Of a stretch of 64,000 bases of DNA, positions 1 through 7,694 are shown piece by piece. Position numbers and translations under genes: made by a program. The stretch is from positions 1,054,001 through 1,118,000 of the forward strand of contig OY764876.1 in assembly GCA_963668595.1 (NCBI GenBank). Direction: 5' to 3'. The notes under the pieces were generated by a model. That model had not been told where the DNA came from, ran no database searches, and was given only the letters and a program-made list of their open reading frames with translations. Source of the stretch: GWE2-42-39 sp963668595. Its GTDB lineage: Bacteria > Bacteroidota > Bacteroidia > Bacteroidales > Prolixibacteraceae. Numbering within the stretch: the stretch's first letter is position 1; the number at the start of each line of letters is the position of its first letter.

Positions 1-1268
1 GAAATATTGCTCCAGAGATACAATCCATCGAGAAAATCAGCTATCTGAAGGCTCAGAAAAAAATGCTTTCCAATGGATTGCCTGTTTATTACATATCGGC
101 AGGGAATCAGGAAATAATAAAAATTGATTTTGTTTTTGAAGCCGGAACATGGCAACAGAAGCAGAAATTAATAGCCGGATTGACTGCTTTTATGCTTCAG
201 GAAGGAAGCGAACAGTACAGCGCACCGGAAATTGCAAAAACTTTTGACTTTTTCGGAGCTTATTTTTCCGCTGCTGCCGATCAAAATTTTGCAACCGTAA
301 GTGTTGTTTGTCTTAGTAAATATTTGCCTGAAATTCTAAAAATAACGGAAGATATTCTGAAACGTTCTGTTTTTCCGCAACACGAATTAGATGTGTTAAT
401 TTCAAAACAGAAACAGAAATTCAAAGTTGAAAACGAGAAGGTTAAAGTATTGTGTCAGAAAAAATTCACACAAACACTTTTTGGTGCAGGGCATCCGTAT
501 GCAACCAACAATAAATTGCTCGATTTTGATAAGATTTCGCGCGAACAGCTTATCGATTTCTACCAAAAACATTATCATTCGGGCAATTGCCGGATGATTG
601 TTTCCGGTCAGGTAGATGGTGCAGTACTCGATTTAATTGAGCAGCATTTTGGACAAAACGACTGGCAGGCAGAACCAATTTCTTTTAAGAATGCTGAAAT
701 ATGCTCTTCTTCAGAAAACATGCACCGCCAACCCAAAGATGGCTCGTTACAATCTGCTATTCGGGTTGGAAAACTTTGGCCTGAAAAATCACACCCCGAC
801 ACAATCGGATTGTCCGTATTGATTACTCTTTTGGGTGGTTATTTCGGTTCGCGTTTGATGATGAATATCCGAGAAGACAAAGGTTATACATATGGAATTG
901 GAGCGTCGGTGCTTTACCTGAAAAATGCAGCATATTTTGTGATTTCTACTGAAGTAGGAAACGAATATACGCAGGCCACACTGAATGAAATTGATTTGGA
1001 ACTGCGCCGATTGCAGGACGAATTAATTGAAGAGGAAGAGCTGGAGACTGTAAAAAGTTATTTGGCAGGCGAATTCCTGCGCGATTTTGACGGGCCGTTT
1101 GCTTTGGCTTCCAGCTTTAGGGCAATCAGCGATTTTGGTTTGGATTATGATTTTTACGATCGTTATCTGAATGAATTGAATCAAATAACTTCGGAAAAAT
1201 TACAACGATTGGCTCAAAAATATTTATCACCATCAGAAATGTTTACAGTTGTTGTTGGTGAAAATTGA
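1..1268 (+). CDS. M16-family peptidase-like protein, zinc-site-less subunit (5' end outside window)
   Basis: The reading frame is open from base 3 and continues upstream of the first ATG at 63; codons 3-62 read NIAPEIQSIEKISYLKAQKK, the usual N-terminal segment of Bacteroidota M16 proteins, so the gene begins outside the window. About 421 residues are visible, with the two M16 half-domains and the C-terminal substrate-clamp motif REDKGYTYGI. Where active M16 enzymes have HxxEH, this protein reads AGLTAFMLQEGSEQ, so the zinc ligands are missing. Such inactive members usually pair with a catalytic M16 partner, often encoded next door; that would be upstream and is not visible. The pairing is inference; the missing motif is seen directly. 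Confidence 0.85.
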   Translation, partial: NIAPEIQSIEKISYLKAQKKMLSNGLPVYYISAGNQEIIKIDFVFEAGTWQQKQKLIAGLTAFMLQEGSEQYSAPEIAKTFDFFGAYFSAAADQNFATVSVVCLSKYLPEILKITEDILKRSVFPQHELDVLISKQKQKFKVENEKVKVLCQKKFTQTLFGAGHPYATNNKLLDFDKISREQLIDFYQKHYHSGNCRMIVSGQVDGAVLDLIEQHFGQNDWQAEPISFKNAEICSSSENMHRQPKDGSLQSAIRVGKLWPEKSHPDTIGLSVLITLLGGYFGSRLMMNIREDKGYTYGIGASVLYLKNAAYFVISTEVGNEYTQATLNEIDLELRRLQDELIEEEELETVKSYLAGEFLRDFDGPFALASSFRAISDFGLDYDFYDRYLNELNQITSEKLQRLAQKYLSPSEMFTVVVGEN

Positions 1269-1281
1269 ATGCTATAAAAAG

Positions 1282-1332
1282 AAGAAGACTCAAAAGCTGA
1301 ATTATCTTCCCGTGCCTTTGAGTCTTCTTTTT
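1282..1332. terminator. Bidirectional intrinsic terminator
   Basis: A 13-bp perfect stem (1282-1294 with 1317-1329) is flanked by A-rich sequence on the left and T-rich on the right. It lies between the convergent M16 and GH95 genes and can serve both. Confidence 0.8.
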
Positions 1333-1349
1333 TATTTTGGGAAAATATG

Positions 1350-3653
1350 CTATATAATTTCCTTTAAATCGGCATTTAAACGGAGTGTTTCTCCTTTTTT
1401 TATTGCGAATTCAATCACTTTTGCTCCGTAACGAACTTTGCACGAATTTCCTAGTTTCGACAATATTTTTACCTCTTTTAATTTGCCATCTGCCCATTCC
1501 ATCGAAACTTCGTGGCCTCCACGAGCCATTAGACCTGTGATTTTTCCATCCGGAAGTTCGTTGGGTAAAGAGGGGAGCAAACAAATTTCGCCGGCGTGTG
1601 ATTGCAGCAACATTTCAGCAATTCCGGCGGTGCCACCAAAGTTTCCGTCAATCTGAAACGGAGGATGATTATCGAACATATTGGAATGGGTTGATTTCCC
1701 CCACAGAGCTACTAAATTTTTCCAGCAGTTTTCTTTGTCCATCAAACGTGCGTAAAAATTAATCATCCACGCGCGGCTCCACCCGGTGTGGCCTCCGCCA
1801 TGTTTTAGCCGGTCGTTTAATACTTCGATGGCAGCTTTCATGTATTCCGGTTTATCGTTCCAGTTGTATTCGTTTGACGGATACAAGCCATATAAATGCG
1901 ACATGTGGCGATGTCCGGGCAATGCTTCGCGAAGATTTTCATCCGACCACTCCAGTATTCGTCCGTCTTTCCCAATTTTTACGGGAGTCAACAGTTTTAG
2001 CTGATCTTCCAGTTTTTTTCTGAATTTATCATCGGTTCCGAGCACTTTAGCTGCCTCAATCGTTGATGTAAACAGATGTCGAACAATTTGAAGATCCATG
2101 GCTGGCCCCATGCAAACAGAAGCTTTTTCTCCTTCCGGAGTAAGAAATACATTCTCGGGTGACATGGAAGGACCAGTAACCAACAAACCTGTATGGGGAT
2201 TTTTTACTAAAAAGTCGGAAAGAAAAAGAGCTGCTTCGCGCATAACCGGATACCCATAGCTGCTCAGTAATTCTTTGTCTTCGGTGAATAAATAATGTTC
2301 CCAGATGTGTGTGGAACACCAGGCAGCGCCCATGGGCCACATTCCCCACATGGGTAAGCCTATTGCTGTGGTAAAATGCCACGCATCGGTGGTGTGGTGA
2401 ACCGTAAAACCGTTGCAATCATACAATTCTTTGGCTGTTTTTCGCCCATTTTCACGCAGTTTCCCAATAAAATCGAGAAACGGAAGATGACATTCCGAAA
2501 GATTACATATTTCGGCAGGCCAGTAATTCATTTGTATGTTGATGTTGGTATGATAGTCGGAATTCCATGGAGGAGTAAGTCCATCAACCCAAATTCCCTG
2601 CAAATTGGCAGGCATGCAACCCGGGCGCGAACTACTGATAAGTAAATAGCGACCAAACTGAAAATACAGGGCAGCAAAAGACGGATCATAGACTCCGCGA
2701 CTTTGTGCTTCAATGCGATCGTCGGTAGCAAAAGACGCCGCTTCTGTTTGCGGCAAACTAAATAACACGCGATTGAAATAGGATTGATATTCAGAAATAT
2801 GATCACTCAGCAACTGATCGAAGTTTTTGTTTTTTAATTGAAAGAGGAAATCTTCGCACTTTTTGTTTGGTACGTCTCCATTGTAATCGGTGGCAGCAAC
2901 AACACGGATTTCCAGTTTATCGGCTTTGTCAACTTTCAATTGAGTTCCATCTTGCACAAGTTTTCCACCATGATTAATTACCTGAACTTTGCATTCGTAG
3001 CGAACTCCACCATTTACTTGTTGAGTCATCCGAATAATATTATTTTCTACAGATATTTCTTCACCGTCGCCCGGGCGCGATAAATTAATGGTGCAGGTAA
3101 TTTGCCCTGGAGTACTTGCTTCGGCCAGCATCACTACCGCCTGATCGGCAGCCGTAGCAAATACGGTACGTTTATGTACTGTATTTCCTGATTGAAAAGT
3201 GGTAACTGTTTGTGCTTTATCGAGCTGCAACTCTCGTTTGTAATTCTGGAAATTATCAAGTCCGGCAAACGCAATGTATAGATCACCAAGAGTTTGATAG
3301 GTGTTGGTATTCGAAGGCAGACGTTCTCCGAGCAATTTTTCATCGGCTAGCTTCTCCGCTTCAACATATTTTCCTTCAAATAACAGTTTTCTGATTTGTC
3401 CGAGATATTTGTAACCTCCGGATAAGTCAGCGTTTTGGCCTCCTTTAGTCCAAATGCTTTCTTCATTGAGCTCAATACGTTCTTGTTGAATTCCGCCGAA
3501 AACCATTGCTCCAAGTCGCCCGTTTCCAACAGGAAGAGCTTCGTTCCAATCTGCAGCAGGTTGGCGATACCATAGGATTAAATCTTCTTTTAGCGAAGCA
3601 AAAATTGCCATACTAATGAGAAGAAAGAATACGGTTGAATAGATTCTTTTCAT
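1350..3653 (-). CDS. GH95 family glycoside hydrolase, probable alpha-L-fucosidase
   Basis: 767 residues with a signal peptide (about 1-20), so exported, probably to the periplasm. The order is an N-terminal beta domain opening with LWYRQPAADWNEALPVGNG, an (alpha/alpha)6 barrel, and a small C-terminal beta domain, as in GH95. Family motifs are NINIQMNYWPAE, SMSPENVF, GHRHMSHLYGLYPS and FQIDGNFGGTAGIAEM (near residue 666). These hold the Asn, Glu and Asp positions that, from memory of the family, form the inverting catalytic site. GH95 includes alpha-1,2-L-fucosidases and some alpha-L-galactosidases; sequence alone does not separate them. No SusC/SusD pair is adjacent. A -7 box on the minus strand (3689-3696, TATATTTG) lies upstream. 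Confidence 0.9.
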   Translation of the reverse strand: MKRIYSTVFFLLISMAIFASLKEDLILWYRQPAADWNEALPVGNGRLGAMVFGGIQQERIELNEESIWTKGGQNADLSGGYKYLGQIRKLLFEGKYVEAEKLADEKLLGERLPSNTNTYQTLGDLYIAFAGLDNFQNYKRELQLDKAQTVTTFQSGNTVHKRTVFATAADQAVVMLAEASTPGQITCTINLSRPGDGEEISVENNIIRMTQQVNGGVRYECKVQVINHGGKLVQDGTQLKVDKADKLEIRVVAATDYNGDVPNKKCEDFLFQLKNKNFDQLLSDHISEYQSYFNRVLFSLPQTEAASFATDDRIEAQSRGVYDPSFAALYFQFGRYLLISSSRPGCMPANLQGIWVDGLTPPWNSDYHTNINIQMNYWPAEICNLSECHLPFLDFIGKLRENGRKTAKELYDCNGFTVHHTTDAWHFTTAIGLPMWGMWPMGAAWCSTHIWEHYLFTEDKELLSSYGYPVMREAALFLSDFLVKNPHTGLLVTGPSMSPENVFLTPEGEKASVCMGPAMDLQIVRHLFTSTIEAAKVLGTDDKFRKKLEDQLKLLTPVKIGKDGRILEWSDENLREALPGHRHMSHLYGLYPSNEYNWNDKPEYMKAAIEVLNDRLKHGGGHTGWSRAWMINFYARLMDKENCWKNLVALWGKSTHSNMFDNHPPFQIDGNFGGTAGIAEMLLQSHAGEICLLPSLPNELPDGKITGLMARGGHEVSMEWADGKLKEVKILSKLGNSCKVRYGAKVIEFAIKKGETLRLNADLKEII

Positions 3654-3688
3654 TTTAGGTTTTTAAATTGGTTTACATTTACAGGAAC

Positions 3689-3696
3689 CAAATATA
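3689..3696 (-). promoter_or_regulatory. Candidate -7 box for the GH95 gene
   Basis: Minus-strand TATATTTG matches the Bacteroidota TAnnTTTG box and would give a leader of about 30 bases before the start at 3653. Confidence 0.45.
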
Positions 3697-3767
3697 ATCA
3701 GAATAATAAATTTTGTGAAGAATGGGGGATATTCCTGAATTATCTTTTTGCAGAGGAAAATGATAGC

Positions 3768-3775
3768 TATTTTTG
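3768..3775 (+). promoter_or_regulatory. -7 box abutting the start codon
   Basis: TATTTTTG ends four bases before the ATG at 3780 (TTTGCAGCATG); TTTG at 3747-3750 is a possible -33 element. Transcription would start at or next to the ATG, implying a leaderless or nearly leaderless mRNA. Confidence 0.55.
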
Positions 3776-3779
3776 CAGC

Positions 3780-4196
3780 ATGGAATTTGTAATCGGAATA
3801 CTATTATTAATCGCATTAACAGCCGGAACAGTATATTTGGTTCGCCAGACCCGCAACGCAAAAAAAGAAATGCCTGAGCAGGCAGAAACAGTGCGGGAAG
3901 TGCCTGCTGAATGTTGTGGCGCACACGAAGTATGCGAATTTGATGCATCGATATTCGAAGAAAAACCAATTGTTTATTTTGATGACGAAGAATTGGACCG
4001 TCATGCAGGCAAGCAAGAACGCGATTATTCGGATAATGAAATTGATGAAATGCGTGAGATTTTATACACACTACAACCCAAAGAAATAAATAATTGGCTG
4101 AATAGTCTGGATCGGCGGAAAATTCTCCTTCCTGGTATTTTACAACAGGAAGCACGTCAGTTGATTGCCGACGATTTGGCAAAAAAAGCTTCGTAA
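3780..4196 (+). CDS. Small membrane-anchored protein with CCGAHEVCE motif
   Basis: 138 residues: one N-terminal membrane segment (about 3-21), a charged linker, a cysteine-containing motif ECCGAHEVCEF near residue 44, an acidic stretch YFDDEELDRH, and a helical C-terminus (EIDEMREILYTLQPKEINNWLNSLDRR). I recognise the arrangement as a recurrent Bacteroidota protein without a known function. The three Cys and one His close together could bind metal or form a disulfide; this is speculation. The gene stops one base before the ATG of the following lipoprotein gene, so the two are co-transcribed. Confidence 0.75.
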   Translation: MEFVIGILLLIALTAGTVYLVRQTRNAKKEMPEQAETVREVPAECCGAHEVCEFDASIFEEKPIVYFDDEELDRHAGKQERDYSDNEIDEMREILYTLQPKEINNWLNSLDRRKILLPGILQQEARQLIADDLAKKAS

Positions 4197-4197
4197 T

Positions 4198-4530
4198 ATG
4201 CGACAAATATTAATTGTGCTTGTTTTTTCTGGAATTTTGTTTTCCTGTTCGGTGCAGCAAAAAATGATTCGTCAGTTCGAAGGCTGTGATAAAACTCAGT
4301 TGGATCAGTATTTCGGGCAGCGGGGGAGTGTTGTGCGCTTGTCTGACGATAAGCAATATGTAGCTTATTCGAAAAGCAAATTTTTACGTAGTACTGCAAT
4401 AAGCAAAGGCGAAACAACACTTGACCCAATGGTAAGTCCATCCGTTGAAAAACAAGAGAAATATATTTTCTATCTGGATAAAAATGGAAAAGTGACTGAT
4501 TGTAAAGTTGAAACTAAATACCAGAAATAA
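4198..4530 (+). CDS. Small lipoprotein of unknown function
   Basis: 110 residues. The ATG at 4198 is chosen over the in-frame ATG at 4165 because it gives a clean lipoprotein signal, MRQILIVLVFSGILFSC, with the lipobox cysteine at residue 17, and lies directly after the stop of the preceding gene. The mature part is short and polar (QYVAYSKSKFLRSTAIS, YIFYLDKNGKVTDCKVETKY), perhaps one small beta domain. No family recognised. It forms a two-gene unit with the 138-residue protein and ends about 80 bases before tRNA-Leu. Confidence 0.7.
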   Translation: MRQILIVLVFSGILFSCSVQQKMIRQFEGCDKTQLDQYFGQRGSVVRLSDDKQYVAYSKSKFLRSTAISKGETTLDPMVSPSVEKQEKYIFYLDKNGKVTDCKVETKYQK

Positions 4531-4579
4531 TTTCTCGCATTTTTTTTCTGAAAAGCTATTCCTGTTTGCATATTTTTTA

Positions 4580-4587
4580 TAGCTTTG
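4580..4587 (+). promoter_or_regulatory. Candidate -7 box for tRNA-Leu
   Basis: TAGCTTTG fits TAnnTTTG and lies 26 bases before the mature tRNA 5' end, leaving a short 5' leader for RNase P. Confidence 0.5.
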
Positions 4588-4613
4588 CCACGCGTTCAAA
4601 AAAAATACAGCAT

Positions 4614-4697
4614 GCCCAGATGGTGGAATTGGTAGACACGCTAGTTTCAGGGACTAGTGGCCGTTAGGCTGTGCAGGTTCGAGTCCTGTTCTGGGCA
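4614..4697 (+). tRNA. tRNA-Leu (anticodon CAG)
   Basis: The acceptor arm GCCCAGA (4614-4620) pairs with TCTGGGC (4690-4696), followed by the discriminator A. The anticodon stem CTAGT/ACTAG encloses TTCAGGG, giving CAG at 4648-4650. A long variable arm marks a class II tRNA, and the T-loop is TTCGAGT. The 3' CCA is not encoded, so it must be added. CAG reads CUG leucine codons. Confidence 0.95.
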
Positions 4698-4698
4698 C

Positions 4699-4738
4699 AA
4701 AAAAGCGCTTAAGTAATGCACTTAGGCGCTTTTTGTTT
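4699..4738. terminator. Bidirectional terminator after tRNA-Leu / msrA
   Basis: AAAAAGCGC-TAAGT pairs with ACTTA-GCGCTTTTT around an ATGC loop, with one wobble pair. Runs of A and T on the two sides let it act for tRNA-Leu (plus) and msrA (minus). Confidence 0.75.
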
Positions 4739-4758
4739 TTTGTGTCGTCCCGATTTCG

Positions 4759-5349
4759 TTACTTCAGCTTTTCGCCAAATATTTCTTTAAATTTTTTCAG
4801 TTTGGGTACAATTACAATTTGGCAATACGCTTTGGTCGAATTATTCTGAAAATAATCCTGATGATACGCTTCTGCTTTGTAAAATTTATGAAAGGCAGTG
4901 ATCTCAGTTACTACAGGTTTGTTGAATACCAATGCATCATTCAGCTCTGTTTTATATTGTTCTGCCTGTTTTCGCTGTTCTTCGGAATGATAAAATATAA
5001 CTGACCGGTATTGGGTACCAACATCTGCCCCCTGTCTGTTTAATGTGGTTGGATCATGAGTGCTCCAAAATACTTCGAGTAGCTCGCGAAAACTAATTAT
5101 TTCAGGGTCGAATATAATTTGAATAACCTCGGCATGCCCGGTTTCGCCAGTACACACATCGTCGTACAACGGATTTTTCAGATGTCCGCCTGAATAACCA
5201 GAACTTACCTCTTCAACTCCCTTTAGACTTTTGAATATGGCTTCGGTGCACCAAAAGCAGCCTCCGCCGAATGTTGCTGTTTCCATGTTTTTTGCCTGAA
5301 TTTGTTTGGATAGTACGATGGATAAAATAATGATTGGAATGATTTTCAT
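4759..5349 (-). CDS. msrA: Peptide-methionine (S)-S-oxide reductase MsrA, exported
   Basis: 196 residues. The catalytic motif GGGCFWCTEAIF places the reactive Cys near residue 31; GYSGG and HAEVIQIIFDP are typical of MsrA, and a Cys near 177 (KAYCQIVI) is a candidate resolving residue. It reduces methionine S-sulfoxide in damaged proteins. The N-terminus MKIIPIIILSIVLSKQIQA is a hydrophobic signal, so this copy probably works outside the cytoplasm and needs a periplasmic reductant. No MsrB domain is fused or adjacent. Confidence 0.95.
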   Translation of the reverse strand: MKIIPIIILSIVLSKQIQAKNMETATFGGGCFWCTEAIFKSLKGVEEVSSGYSGGHLKNPLYDDVCTGETGHAEVIQIIFDPEIISFRELLEVFWSTHDPTTLNRQGADVGTQYRSVIFYHSEEQRKQAEQYKTELNDALVFNKPVVTEITAFHKFYKAEAYHQDYFQNNSTKAYCQIVIVPKLKKFKEIFGEKLK

Positions 5350-5468
5350 CGTTCTGTTTTCTGATTTATAACTGAAATTAGAACAACAGATGTTGCAAAT
5401 AGTTTGATTACTATTTCAAATCAAGCAAGTAGAAAAATGAAGGATCTCTGTCTGGTGTAAAAATGTTT

Positions 5469-5476
5469 TACCTTTG
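5469..5476 (+). promoter_or_regulatory. -7 box abutting the TRIC gene start
   Basis: TACCTTTG ends four bases before the ATG at 5481 (TTTGCTGCATG), the same geometry as at 3768-3782. This argues against the upstream ATG at 5463, which would precede the transcription start. Confidence 0.55.
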
Positions 5477-5480
5477 CTGC

Positions 5481-6095
5481 ATGATTTTCGATATCTCTTA
5501 TTTATACGCGCTCGACTTGCTCGGAACTTTTGTGTTTGCAGTGAGTGGACTGCTTACCGCAGCCGAAAAGCGTTTCGATTTATTTGGTGCGGCAGTTATT
5601 TCGCTGGTTACCGCATTGGGAGGCGGAACAATTCGCGATGTATTAATTGGTTGTCATCCGGTAGGATGGATGACTGATCTGAATTATTTGTATGCAGTTC
5701 TTGCAGGAATAATTTTGGCCTGGCTTTTCAAAAAACATGTGGAACGTTTACGTCGTACGCTTTTTTTATTTGATACAATTGGAATTGGTATTTTTACCAT
5801 TGTTGGTCTGCAAAAAACGCTTGGCTTTGATGTTTCTCCGGTGATTGCTGTAATTATGGGAACTACTTCGGCTGTATTTGGTGGGGTAGTGCGCGATATT
5901 TTAACTGGCGAAATTCCGCTGATATTCAGAAAAGAAATATATGCAACGGCTTGTCTGCTGGGGGGAATATTCTATCTTTTGCTGATTTCATTCCCCTGGA
6001 GCCGAGAATGGGCAGTTAGTATTACCGTTCTGCTTATTATTGCAATTCGTTTGCTGGCAGTACGTTTTCACTGGTCGCTACCGCGTGTCAGTTAA
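5481..6095 (+). CDS. TRIC-type (UPF0126/YadS) membrane channel protein
   Basis: 204 residues from the ATG at 5481. An upstream in-frame ATG at 5463 exists but lies before a promoter-like box, and family members start with the MIFDISYLYALDLLGTFVFA type of sequence. The protein shows the internal duplication of the TRIC/UPF0126 family: each half has a GG-containing segment, VTALGGGTIRDVLIG and AVFGGVVRDILTGEIP, plus about seven membrane helices. Prokaryotic TRIC proteins are trimeric monovalent-cation channels; the physiological substrate is uncertain (a glycine-transport role has also been proposed for this family). Confidence 0.88.
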   Translation: MIFDISYLYALDLLGTFVFAVSGLLTAAEKRFDLFGAAVISLVTALGGGTIRDVLIGCHPVGWMTDLNYLYAVLAGIILAWLFKKHVERLRRTLFLFDTIGIGIFTIVGLQKTLGFDVSPVIAVIMGTTSAVFGGVVRDILTGEIPLIFRKEIYATACLLGGIFYLLLISFPWSREWAVSITVLLIIAIRLLAVRFHWSLPRVS

Positions 6096-6100
6096 AAAAA

Positions 6101-6136
6101 GAAACGAGCCTTCATTTTATAATGAGGCCCGTTTCA
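6101..6136. terminator. Intrinsic terminator, convergent genes
   Basis: GAAACGAGCCTTCATT pairs with AATGAGGCCCGTTTC around a TTTT loop, preceded by an A7 run that gives a T-tract for the minus-strand xylE transcript. It sits between the TRIC gene and xylE. Confidence 0.7.
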
Positions 6137-6172
6137 GCACATAAACTCAATCTACACTTATTCTGTAAAAAA

Positions 6173-7594
6173 TTATACTTTCCACAGTTTTTCCATTTCT
6201 TCTAATGTTTTTCCTTTGGTTTCAGGAACAATTTTCCACATAAACCAGGCGGCCAGCAGACCCATTACTCCGTAAATCCAGTAGGCAAAACCATGATTGA
6301 AATGTTCTGTTAAAAAACTACTGTTGTTCATCATCGGGAAAGTCCATGAAATCAGGTAATTTGAAATCCACTGGGCAGCAACAGCAACCGCCATTGCCCG
6401 TCCTCGAATACGATTCGGGAATATCTCAGCAAGTAATACCCAGGTAACAGGTCCCCAGCTCATTGCAAAACAAGCTACATATCCCAACATGAAAATCAGG
6501 GCCGACATGCCAAGTTTGTTGAAGAAGAAAGCGAATCCCAATGCAAACATAAAAAAGGCCATTCCTACAGCACCAATAATTTGCAGCGGTTTTCTTCCAA
6601 ATTTATCAACGGAAACAATCGCCAGTACAGTAAATGAAAGGTTGATTACTCCGACAATAATGGTTTGTAATAAGGCCGTGTCGGTACCCGATCCCATTGT
6701 TTTAAAAATTTCAGGAGCATAATACAGTACCACATTAATTCCGACAAATTGCTGGAATGCAGATAACAGAATGCCAATAACAATAATCAGAAAACCAAAA
6801 GAAAATAGCTTTCCTGATTTGCTGACGATGGTACTTTTTATTTCGTTAAGAACTTCGGTAGCTTTTGCTGCGCCATTTATTTTTGTTAACACGTGCAGGG
6901 CTTGTTCTGGGTTATTCTGAAGAACCATGTAGCGTGGACTTTCAGGAACAAAAAATAACAAAACAAGAAACAGTACAGCCGGAAGAATTTCCGAAGCAAA
7001 CATCCAGCGCCAGCCAATATCATTGAGCCAGCTGTCGTCGCCTTGCAATGCAATGGCATAGTTCACAAAATAAACAATCAACATTCCGAAGATGATGGCA
7101 AACTGGTTCCACGAAACCAACTTACCGCGAATATTTGCCGGAGCAACTTCGGCAATGTACATGGGCGAAAGCATCGAAGCCAGTCCCACACCAATTCCGC
7201 CAATAATACGGTAAACGATGAAATGAGTCACAAATGTGTGATCGCCCTGGCCGATTGGGCGGAAAAACATTTCAGGTATTGCCGAACCAATTGCTGAAAC
7301 GAGGAATAGCAAGGCAGCCAGAATTAACCCGTTTTTGCGGCCTAATTTCAAGCTGATATAACCGCCACTCAGCCCACCAATAATACAGCCGATCAGTGCA
7401 CTCGATACAACTCGTCCTAGCATCGAATTTGCAGCTGTTTCGCCCAATCCAACCGGATCGATAAAAAAGCTTTTCAACGAGCCAACTGTGCCGGAAATTA
7501 CCGCAGTGTCGTAGCCAAACAAAAGTCCACCCAAGGTGGCAACCAGTGTTAGCCCCATCACATAAAGGAAACTCCCGTTCGTATTTTTATTCAT
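6173..7594 (-). CDS. xylE: MFS sugar:H+ symporter, XylE-like
   Basis: 473 residues and about 12 membrane helices. Sugar-porter signatures are GYDTAVISGTVG near the N-terminus, GGYISLKLGRKNG after TM2, PESPRYMV before the central loop, GRKPLQ, and PETKGKTLEEMEKLW at the C-terminus. It imports D-xylose with protons by family and context: it is the last gene of xylB-xylA-xylE. It lies 100 bases downstream of xylA, and that gap holds a perfect 13-bp inverted repeat that may tune its expression relative to the enzymes. A glucose or arabinose specificity cannot be excluded. Confidence 0.9.
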   Translation of the reverse strand: MNKNTNGSFLYVMGLTLVATLGGLLFGYDTAVISGTVGSLKSFFIDPVGLGETAANSMLGRVVSSALIGCIIGGLSGGYISLKLGRKNGLILAALLFLVSAIGSAIPEMFFRPIGQGDHTFVTHFIVYRIIGGIGVGLASMLSPMYIAEVAPANIRGKLVSWNQFAIIFGMLIVYFVNYAIALQGDDSWLNDIGWRWMFASEILPAVLFLVLLFFVPESPRYMVLQNNPEQALHVLTKINGAAKATEVLNEIKSTIVSKSGKLFSFGFLIIVIGILLSAFQQFVGINVVLYYAPEIFKTMGSGTDTALLQTIIVGVINLSFTVLAIVSVDKFGRKPLQIIGAVGMAFFMFALGFAFFFNKLGMSALIFMLGYVACFAMSWGPVTWVLLAEIFPNRIRGRAMAVAVAAQWISNYLISWTFPMMNNSSFLTEHFNHGFAYWIYGVMGLLAAWFMWKIVPETKGKTLEEMEKLWKV

Positions 7595-7639
7595 TTTATT
7601 GTTTGAGTTAGTTTGTTTGCAGGTCTTGATAAGCGAATT

Positions 7640-7677
7640 AATGAAGCAGAAAATCGTTGATAGATTTCTGCTTCATT
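7640..7677. promoter_or_regulatory. Intercistronic hairpin between xylA and xylE
   Basis: AATGAAGCAGAAA (7640-7652) and TTTCTGCTTCATT (7665-7677) are perfect inverted repeats. A T8 tract follows only on the plus strand, so for the minus-strand xyl mRNA this is a stem without a terminator U-tract. It could be a processing or stability element. Confidence 0.5.
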
Positions 7678-7694
7678 ATTTTTTTTGTCTTGAA

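Noticed and set aside
3679..4206. 175-codon minus-strand frame over the CCGAHEVCE gene
   Set aside because: The plus-strand frame has a membrane anchor, a promoter at the right distance and a coupled downstream gene; the antisense protein has no features.
5351..5362. GTTCTGTTTTCTG upstream of msrA, similar to the XylR candidate operator
   Set aside because: Only partial match, no xylose link, and low-complexity T-rich context.
5463..5480. Upstream ATG adding six residues to the TRIC protein
   Set aside because: It precedes a good -7 box that abuts the ATG at 5481, and family members begin at the later Met.
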